Notes under the pieces: model-generated
Database searches by the model: none
The model's input: the letters and a program-made list of their open reading frames with translations, nothing else
What the model was told of the DNA's origin: nothing
Part shown: piece by piece, positions 6,701 through 11,982 of the stretch
Layout of the letters: the number at the start of each line of letters is the position of its first letter
Numbering within the stretch: the first letter of the stretch is position 1
Position numbers and translations under genes: made by a program
Assembly (NCBI GenBank): GCA_001430745.1
Contig: KQ481983.1
Span: forward strand, 2,649,127-2,661,108
DNA: 11,982 nucleotides
Origin: Auxenochlorella pyrenoidosa
Taxonomy: Eukaryota > Chlorophyta > Trebouxiophyceae > Chlorellales > Chlorellaceae
Direction: 5' to 3'

Positions 6701-8243
6701 GGGCTCGGCGGGAGCTGCTGCCACCTCAACGTGCGGCCTCACGGCACCTATGCTACTGCCCTCTGCCCTGGCAGTCTGGGAGGTGCCGCCCAGCGCAGCC
6801 GCCGCCCCTGCCACCGCCTCTTTCCCCTCCTCGTAAGCCTGCCTGCCCTTGGCGGCGGCCTCTACCATCGCCTCCTTCCCCTCCACGTATGCCTGCCTGC
6901 CCTTTGCCATGGCCATGCGGCCGCCTTTGGCCATGTAGCTCCTGCCCTTTGAGACGAGCACAGCGGGGGCATCCAGCGACTTTGAGATGAGCACCGGGAA
7001 GGCCATCAGGATGATGAAGAGGACGCTGCAGCAGGTGAGGTGTGCAGGGGGGCAAGGAGGTTTGGTCGGTTGGGCAATGCTGCACCTCGCGCAGGCAGCT
7101 GGGATGAAGCGGGGCAGGCTGGTCAGATGTGGTGCCACGCAGGAACCAGGGCCCAATGGTGACCCGCGCGGGGATGCAAAGAGGGCCAGTGCCGGCGCGG
7201 CATGCCTCGTCAGCAGCGATGGAACAATCCAGGCTGCGGGCTGTCCCCGGGGTTCTTGCCTGACGAGCACCGCTCCAATGCAGATGCCTGCCAGGTATTG
7301 TACGATGAGGCTGACCGAGCTCCCGGTGTCGTACACCAGGCCCCTGAAGGAAGGGACCGCCCGCAGGCGGGGGGGGGGGGGGGGCGGGCGGAAAGGGCAT
7401 GAACGTTGGGCAGGGGACGACGCAGGCGAGATTGGGCCGTCTGACCAGCTTGCGCTTCTGCACACAGCACCTGGCGCATGGCAAAGGGGCTGGCAGGGCA
7501 ACTGAACCGCCTCAGTCACAAGTTAGAATCGAAACGTCGCCCAGCATCGGCCTACGTGCTGCCATTGACGCTGAGCAGCTTGGGGAGACCGCAGGCATGC
7601 AAGTCGTCCACCCTGCAGACACAGTAGGCACAGCCACGGGCCGTCAGTTGAGCAGGCAGCAAGCGGAGGGTGGGCCGCAGCCTGTCCCGCGCAGAAGTCT
7701 GTGCGCATCCAGCGGTGGTGCGGTTGCAGGTTCGCTGGCAAGCGCTTTGGGCCGGCACTCACAGCGTCTGCAGGCTCGGGCCGTTGCCGGTCTGAATGGA
7801 CGTGTAGTTGGCCGCATCCTGGAAGCACCCGATCGGCACCTGCATCCCAAAAGATCAGTGGTCTTCTCTGCTCCAGCGCCTGGCTGCACGAGGAGCCACG
7901 AGTTTGACTTTGCAGGCATCCCTGCTGCGCCCTCCCTAGGCGCACCCTTAAGAACTTTGCCTTGCACTCTGTGGGGCAGGCCTCTGCCGAGCAGTTGCCC
8001 TGTGCGATGGTATCTTGGATGATGGCCTGGCAGTCTGCGCTCAGGCGGGGCGAGTGGCGGCGAGCGGTGGGAAGAGTTCCCCTGCACTTGCGGGCGGCGG
8101 GCAGCGCTGCTGCCATCTTCCGGTAGTGTCCGACAGTGCTCACGTTGAGACCCAGCCGCCGCAGCCCCACCTGTCGCGTTTTGAGCCCCCGCGGTTCCCA
8201 GCGCGACCGACCCAAGCACCAAAAGGAGCAGCAACGCCTTCAT
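3721..8243 (-). CDS. Signal-peptide multi-span membrane protein: Cys-rich ectodomain, Ala/Lys repeat tail, four-span module (about 594 aa, 16 exons)
   Basis: Exons (minus strand): 8243-8144, 8034-7946, 7839-7763, 7612-7556, 7343-7260, 7025-6486, 6260-6191, 5962-5924, 5711-5615, 5459-5390, 5218-5125, 4905-4868, 4742-4645, 4464-4421, 4198-4143 and 3952-3721 (TGA 3723-3721). They sum to 1785 bases with every junction in phase. Residues 1-20 are a signal peptide (MKALLLLLVLGSVALGTAGA). Residues 21-117 are an ectodomain with Cys 35, 48, 53, 57, 68, 96 and sequons at Asn 22, 47, 74 and 105. Residues 119-149 are one long hydrophobic segment. Residues 150-315 are Ala/Lys/Glu-rich with two 18-residue repeats. 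The second half has spans near 318-338, 360-397, 427-456 and 501-531. Its two outer loops carry sequons (Asn 344, 354, 466) and Cys 461, 478, 489 and 497, which fits topology. The tail after 532 is basic, then Ala/Ser/Thr-rich. There is no CCG tetraspanin motif or claudin signature; I do not recognise the family. Weak points: the donor at 6486 (6465 is also in phase; or two genes meet here), the donor at 5615 (GC alternative at 5639), the 13-residue exon 5962-5924 (its donor could also be at 5930), and the 4421 donor. A surface sensor, adhesion or channel-like role is only a guess. Confidence 0.6.
5044..5112. repeat. Degenerate GCAGGC/GGCAGGCG repeats
   Basis: Irregular tandem copies of GGCAGGC and GGCGGGCAGGC fill part of the intron between the exons at 5218-5125 and 4905-4868. 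On the transcript this is a C- and T-rich stretch (GCCTGCC units). It is a simple-sequence repeat of a kind that also occurs in shorter form elsewhere in the window. Confidence 0.6.
6274..6345. repeat. GGGT/GGT-rich simple repeat in an intron
   Basis: About 70 bases of GGGT repeats, then GGT and GTGTG units and G runs up to ten long, are almost free of C and A on the plus strand. On the minus-strand transcript this reads CCACCC/CACACC and forms the pyrimidine-rich tract upstream of the acceptor at 6262-6261. The G-rich strand has several GGG runs spaced by single bases, the pattern expected of a G-quadruplex. Confidence 0.75.
6800..6907 (-). repeat. Two tandem 54-base repeats encoding an 18-residue Ala/Lys/Glu unit
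   Basis: Bases 6907-6854 encode AKGRQAYVEGKEAMVEAA and 6853-6800 encode AKGRQAYEEGKEAVAGAA (residues 176-193 and 194-211 of the central membrane protein). A degenerate upstream copy may be present around KGRSYMAKGGRMAM. Each unit is predicted helical, with Lys/Arg and Glu alternating with Ala, resembling LEA-like or membrane-surface amphipathic helices (inference). It lies on the predicted cytosolic side, just after the first membrane segment. Confidence 0.8.
7026..7259 (-). other. GC-AG intron in the central membrane-protein gene
   Basis: On the minus strand the donor is CTCGTCAG|GCAAGA and the acceptor is CTGCTGCAG|CGTC. Both flanks are phase 2 (AG|C gives Ser136), joining two hydrophobic stretches (ICIGAVLV and VLFIILMAFPVLI). 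No GT donor that would keep frame lies close by. Confidence 0.7.
7369..7384. repeat. Homopolymer G tract (16 G)
   Basis: This run of 16 G on the plus strand is a C tract on the minus-strand transcript. It lies 24 bases before the acceptor at 7345-7344, so it appears to serve as part of the polypyrimidine tract of the intron 7555-7344. Homopolymers of this length are also prone to sequencing and length errors. Confidence 0.8.
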
Positions 8244-8884
8244 CGTGCTCTACTGTGAGCAGCTGAACCCGCAAGGGGGATATCCCCTAGGTTGTCCTTG
8301 GGGCACATGCCATGGCCACGGCGCGCCCGCTGCTGCCCTAACGACCCCTTCATGAACTGTGGAGCCGTAGAGATCCTACATACTGCCACATGCAATGGCC
8401 CAAAGGAGCACTGCTCTCTCGAAGATCTCACTTGATGTCTGTTTAAAGCTGAGAGGTGCAAGCGTTTGTGCTGGGAAACATGCAGAGCAAACTGGGGGTC
8501 TTGGGTCAGACAAGGTGGCAGCAATTAGGGACGGAAAAAGGGTTAGAATGAATGTAAAATGGTCATCAACAAATTGTAGAGTTAGAGCAGGGGCAGGAGG
8601 GATGATGGTGCGGGTGTTGGGGGTTTTGGGTTTTTCAGACAGGAACAGGGCCTGGCGGGGAAAGCGGGGCGGATATTCGGTTGTCGCCACGAACTAGGGT
8701 CGGGGTCATGGCGACTGCGGAGATGCTAATGAGAGGCTGTATTAGGGGGATCCAAAAAAGGGGCTCAAACAGAACAAGGGGGTTATCGAGAAGTGATCGG
8801 CGTGAGGCTTGGAGATGCAAGGCCTTGGTTCTGCCGCAGAGGCGCCGCAGGCCAGGGGCTGCGCCCTGGCATGCCAGCAGCTGC
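8244..8884. other. Intergenic region between two co-oriented minus-strand genes
   Basis: It should hold the 3' end of the upstream membrane-protein gene (stop at 8887-8885) and the promoter and 5' leader of the gene starting at 8243. It is clearly AT-richer than its surroundings from about 8340 to 8790. A minus-strand open frame (8690-8376) is present but has no splice or codon support and I do not call it. No TATA box or polyadenylation signal could be placed with confidence on the minus strand. A TGTAA at 8552-8556 is on the wrong strand for both genes. Confidence 0.6.
8521..8640. other. Strongly G-over-C skewed, lower-GC patch
   Basis: By hand count these 120 bases hold about 45 G and only about 10 C on the plus strand, unlike the flanking genes. 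Runs such as GTGTTGGGGGTTTTGGG and GGGGCAGGAGGG recur, and the skew continues less strongly to about 8790. The transcript of the minus-strand genes would be correspondingly C-rich. Its position upstream of the ATG at 8243 fits a promoter or the preceding 3' untranslated region. Confidence 0.55.
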
Positions 8885-11800
8885 CTACGGCCCTGCCTGG
8901 GGCGGCTGCTCCTGTCCCGGCCTTTCGACAGCCTCTGGCTGCTGCTCCTGTCGCTCAGCCTGGCCTGACGGCCGGCGCCAGCGCCTGGCGGCCAGCCAGC
9001 CAAGGGTAGCGCCCCGCAGGGGAGCGGCGGCACCAGCACCAGCACCTGTGCCGTCAGCACTGCCGCTAGCTGGCGGCTGCACTGCACCGGTCGGGCTGGT
9101 AGGTGCGGAGACAGGGAGTGCAGGGTCGCCACCAGTGCTGCCCTGTCTGTCTGGCTGCATCTGCCCGCGGCGAAGCAGCGTTGTGGCTCGCAGGCGAGAC
9201 GACATGGCGGACACGACCGTGCCGCGGCGCTTCATGCTCGCGTTGGCGGCGAGCATGGCGGCCGTTGCGTTCTGCGCTGCCGCAGCTCGCCGCTCGCGGC
9301 CGCCGCCGCCAAAGTTGGCGGTGCGTTCCAGCACGGGCCTGCACAGCCCAAGGAACGAAGTCGCGGGCAGTGGATGCTTGCTGCCGCAGCGCACCAGGAG
9401 AGGAGCCTGCCGGGCATGGCAGTCATTTCCGGGCAAGGGCACCAGCACGCCTGCCGGCACCAACACGCAGGCAGGCACGGCGTCCTGCTCACCTGAGCGC
9501 CACGACAAAAGGCAGCATCTTCTGCCGCTTCTCGTAAGCATGCAGGGCGCGCTGGTTGAGGCCGCGGCCATGCGCCCTGCACCGCAGGGCAGGCACGGAG
9601 CTGGGTGAACTGCTGGGTGAAATGCAGGTGCACAGGCTGACCTGGCCAGGTGCACGAGCGCTGCATGCTGTGCAGGTACGCGCCCTGGAGCCCCCTGGGC
9701 GGGGCTGGGCACTCACTTGAGCAGCCAGCGGTCGGCAAACTTGCGGGCAAGGATGCGCTCGTCCTGCAGGGGCAGGGCGGCGGGCGTGCCGGGGCGCGGG
9801 CAGAGGCAGCTGTGGGGAAGGCCACCCCATGCAGCGAGACGCCGGCATGCGCAGCCGACAGCAGCGCTCACTGCATGCCTGCACCGGCCCCGCCCTGGCC
9901 CGCGCCCTGTGCTACAGTGGCCTTGAGCACCAGCCCCCCGCCCCGCGCACCTTGCGCATGACCTGGAAGACGACTGCGGCAAAGCGGTCGGCCGGGGCGG
10001 GCCCACGGACCTTCCGCCAGGACCACTTGGCCAGGCTGACCAGCCACTCGCCAACAGTCGGAGCAAGCATGCAGAGCAGGCCCACGCACTGGAAGACCAG
10101 CATGGCAATGCCCAGCCGGTTACTGCCGGGTGACCAGGGCGGGAGGCGGGACGGGGGGAGGGAGTGGGGTATGCATTGTGTGCACTGCACAAAGTTGCGG
10201 ACAAGCAGGCCGGCAACCGCATGGCACTGTCGGGCTGGGTCTCAACCGGCAAAGCAGGCATGGTATGTGCCACGGGCCAGCGTGGGCAGGCGCCCCTGAT
10301 GATGCTGGGCTGGCATGCTCACATCGCGTTGACGTTGGTGGCGGGAAGGGTCGCCACACAGATGCCGCAGATCAACGTGCCAAAGTCGCAGGCGCAGCTG
10401 ATGATCTGCAGACGGCGGGGCGAGGCAAACGGTGGGGCGGGAGGGTCAAAGCGCAGGGCGCAGACGCAGCGCGCAATTTCCCTGCACACCCGGCTGAGGA
10501 GCTCCACTCACCTCTGCCGCCATGTCAGCATACGAAGCAAGGGGCACAAAGAAGCGCATGTACGCCCAGTAAACGATAATCAGCACCAGCAGAGGGATGA
10601 CCTGAAGGCGGGGGGGCAGAAGTAACGCCACCAGCGCTCCTCGGTGGCAGACCGCAAGCGATGCAGTGGCGCCAGAACGAGAGGCGCGGCCTTGGGCACC
10701 AGCACAACAGCTCTTCCTGGTCACTCGAGCGACAGCCAAGGCATGGAGGAGGTGGGCCCCTGCGGTCGAAGGTGCGGGCGGTGCGGTGCGCGCCAGCTCA
10801 CCTGCCACACCCCGCTGCTGCTGGTGTTGCCAAAGGCGGCGGCCATCTGGGCGAACACAACCAGCTTCAGCAGCTGGATGGTCACGCCCAGCGTCTGCGA
10901 GACGACCAACAGAGGCAGGAGGGTCAGCACTGGGGTGGTGGCGTAAACAGCTCGAGCTGCAGGGCTTGGCCAACAGGCGCTGCATGCACGCATGCACGCT
11001 CAGGCGGCTGCAGCAATGCAGTAGCAGCGCTGAGTACCAACCCAGCTGCATAGCAGTCCGCACCTTGGCCACCTCCACCGTGCGCTCTGCGTGCGTCTGC
11101 GCCAGCCGCACCATGGTGCCGCGGTCAACGTGACCGGTGGCAGGGTCAAGCGCAAAGGTCCCGGGCCTGCAGAGCGGCATGGAGGCACTGTGAGGTGGCA
11201 GCCAGTGCTGCTCCGCGCGACCTTTGGCCCCCGTCATGGACTCGAATCGCAGTCAGCTGGGTGACATGCATGTCGGGGAGATGGCCCCCTCTTTGCGCAC
11301 CTGTACTCCACAGTCGGGCCGCAGGCCGTCTCAAACAGCACGCCGTACCGCGCCACAAAGCTGCACGCACAAGGCGGGGGGGGGGGGGGGGGGGGCGGCC
11401 AGCGCAGGTTGGCACACCTTGCCTGGGGTGGGTACCCAGGTTTTACAGCCGGTGGGTACGGTGGTGGGTGCACCGGTTTCACGGCTGGGTGCCAGAAATG
11501 ATGCTGCGGCAGCAAACGCCCACCTGACGTCGTAGCCGTTGGGAGGCACCCAGGCGCCCGAGTTGGCGGGGTCAAACCTGCGTTGGGGGCAGGCAGCATG
11601 CGCCCACCGTCAGGACCTGGGAACCGCGGCGGCGTACGTGTGCTCTGAAGCTGCACTGCGCAGGGCAGGTTGGCACAGCCGCCACGGGCACCGCTGCGCG
11701 CAGCAGCGTCCCAAAGACATCATGCAGCTTCAGGCAGGCTGCCGTGGCGGCTCACCCGAAGATGGGCTTGACGATGTACTTTGCCAGCCAGCGGCTCAGG

Positions 11801-11982
11801 CGCTTGCGCAGCGGCTGCCTCGGCGCCGGTAGCTGCTGCAGCTGCTGGGCAGGCGCGGGCTGCTGCTGCTGCTGCTGCTGCGCCTCGGGCGGCGTCAGCT
11901 TGTCGTCCAGCTGGGCGCTGTCGCTGCGCATGAGCTGGGCGCCGGCGGCGCGCGGGGCGCCGCCCTGCTGCTGCGAGGCGCG
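8885..11982 (-). CDS. C-terminal part of a four-span membrane protein with poly-Gln linker and low-complexity tail (488 aa visible, 11 exons)
   Basis: Exons (minus strand): 11982-11756 (open to the edge), 11577-11524, 11360-11301, 11166-11064, 10894-10802, 10601-10512, 10405-10323, 10122-9951, 9763-9717, 9576-9493 and 9338-8885 (TAG 8887-8885). They sum to 1467 bases with all ten GT-AG introns in phase. Visible residues 1-75 are Gln/Pro/Ala-rich with seven consecutive Gln, then a basic helix (RKRLSRWLAKYIVKPIFG). Residues 76-148 form a soluble region (FDPANSGAWVPPNGYDV, RYGVLFETACGPTVEYR, THAERTVEVAK). Four membrane spans follow: about 149-170 (LGVTIQLLKLVVFAQMAAAF), 180-200 (VIPLLVLIIVYWAYMRFFV), 211-230 (Cys-rich, IISCACDFGTLICGICVA) and 239-260 (LGIAMLVFQCVGLLCML). 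A charged region follows (KWSWRKVRG, DERILARKFADRWLLK, HAYEKRQKMLPFVVALR). The last 150 residues are a Gly/Ala/Ser/Gln-rich tail. The spans fall on separate exons. An ATG at 11931 is in frame, but the frame stays open upstream, so the true start is probably outside. I do not recognise the family. A receptor- or channel-like membrane role is inferred from topology only. Confidence 0.75.
11376..11395. repeat. Homopolymer G tract (20 G)
   Basis: Twenty consecutive G on the plus strand read as C on the minus-strand transcript. They lie 14 bases before the acceptor at 11362-11361 of the third visible exon of the last gene, in the position of the polypyrimidine tract. Confidence 0.85.
11860..11880 (-). 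repeat. CAG microsatellite encoding seven Gln
   Basis: Seven CTG units on the plus strand are seven CAG codons in the first visible exon of the last gene (residues around PEAQQQQQQQPAPAQQ). It is a coding trinucleotide repeat in a disordered linker and may vary in length between strains. Confidence 0.85.

Noticed and set aside
6461..7519. 352-residue uninterrupted minus-strand frame read as a single-exon gene
   Set aside because: It reads through two introns (7555-7344 and 7259-7026) with Pro-rich filler. Only the parts inside the exons look coding, and they fit the spliced model.
7552..8243. A stand-alone 108-residue secreted protein gene
   Set aside because: Possible as an isoform, but the TAG sits inside a donor that is in phase with the next exon, and the following exon has no other usable start, so I favour the longer gene.
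8376..8690. 104-residue minus-strand open frame in the intergenic patch
   Set aside because: It has some hydrophobic stretches but no conserved motif, and the patch has strong strand skew that by itself keeps a frame open.
8520..8760. Telomere-like TTAGGG/TAGGG strings
   Set aside because: They are scattered and irregular with no tandem TTTAGGG array, so I do not call an interstitial telomere.
8793..9608. 271-residue plus-strand open frame
   Set aside because: It is antisense to the last two exons of the right-hand membrane gene, low in complexity, with no splice support.

Overview
The window looks like nuclear DNA of a GC-rich green alga (chlorophyte, most likely Chlorella-like Trebouxiophyceae; this is inference). 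It has no bacterial operon layout. Genes are split into many short exons by introns of about 100-235 bases with strong GTGAGC-type donors and pyrimidine-rich acceptors. Homopolymer C tracts, GCAGGC-type repeats and GCATGC palindromes are common. I built the gene models by hand from splice signals, reading frame and phase. They are not taken from any database, and no expression data were available.

Layout: (1) 76-974, plus strand: the 3' end of an unrecognised gene with a helical, probably coiled-coil C terminus; its start lies outside the window. (2) 975-1952: intergenic DNA with a small perfect hairpin, a candidate 5' exon ending in a good donor at 1577/1578, and a CACGTG box. (3) 1953-3077, plus strand: a complete 5-exon gene for a 184-residue protein with an N-terminal SAM domain and a Pro/Ala/Gly/Tyr-rich tail. 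(4) 3078-3720: the convergent 3' flanks. (5) 8243-3721, minus strand: a 16-exon gene model for a membrane protein of about 594 residues. It has a signal peptide, a small six-Cys ectodomain with four N-glycosylation sequons, a membrane segment, an Ala/Lys-rich tail with an 18-residue tandem repeat, and a four-span membrane module with a Cys-containing loop. The first and second halves could instead be two genes, split near 6465-6256. (6) 8244-8884: intergenic DNA with a G-over-C skewed, lower-GC patch. (7) 11982-8885, minus strand: the last 11 exons of a second multi-span membrane protein with a poly-Gln linker and a long low-complexity C-terminal tail; its start is beyond the window.

All splice junctions used keep reading frame: 3 introns in the first gene, 4 in the SAM gene, 15 in the central membrane gene and 10 in the last one. 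Three of these 32 introns start with GC instead of GT, an unusually high share. The two membrane proteins are co-oriented neighbours and I recognise neither family. Any functional link between them, or with the SAM adaptor-like protein, is speculation. No mobile element, CRISPR array, tRNA or rRNA was seen.
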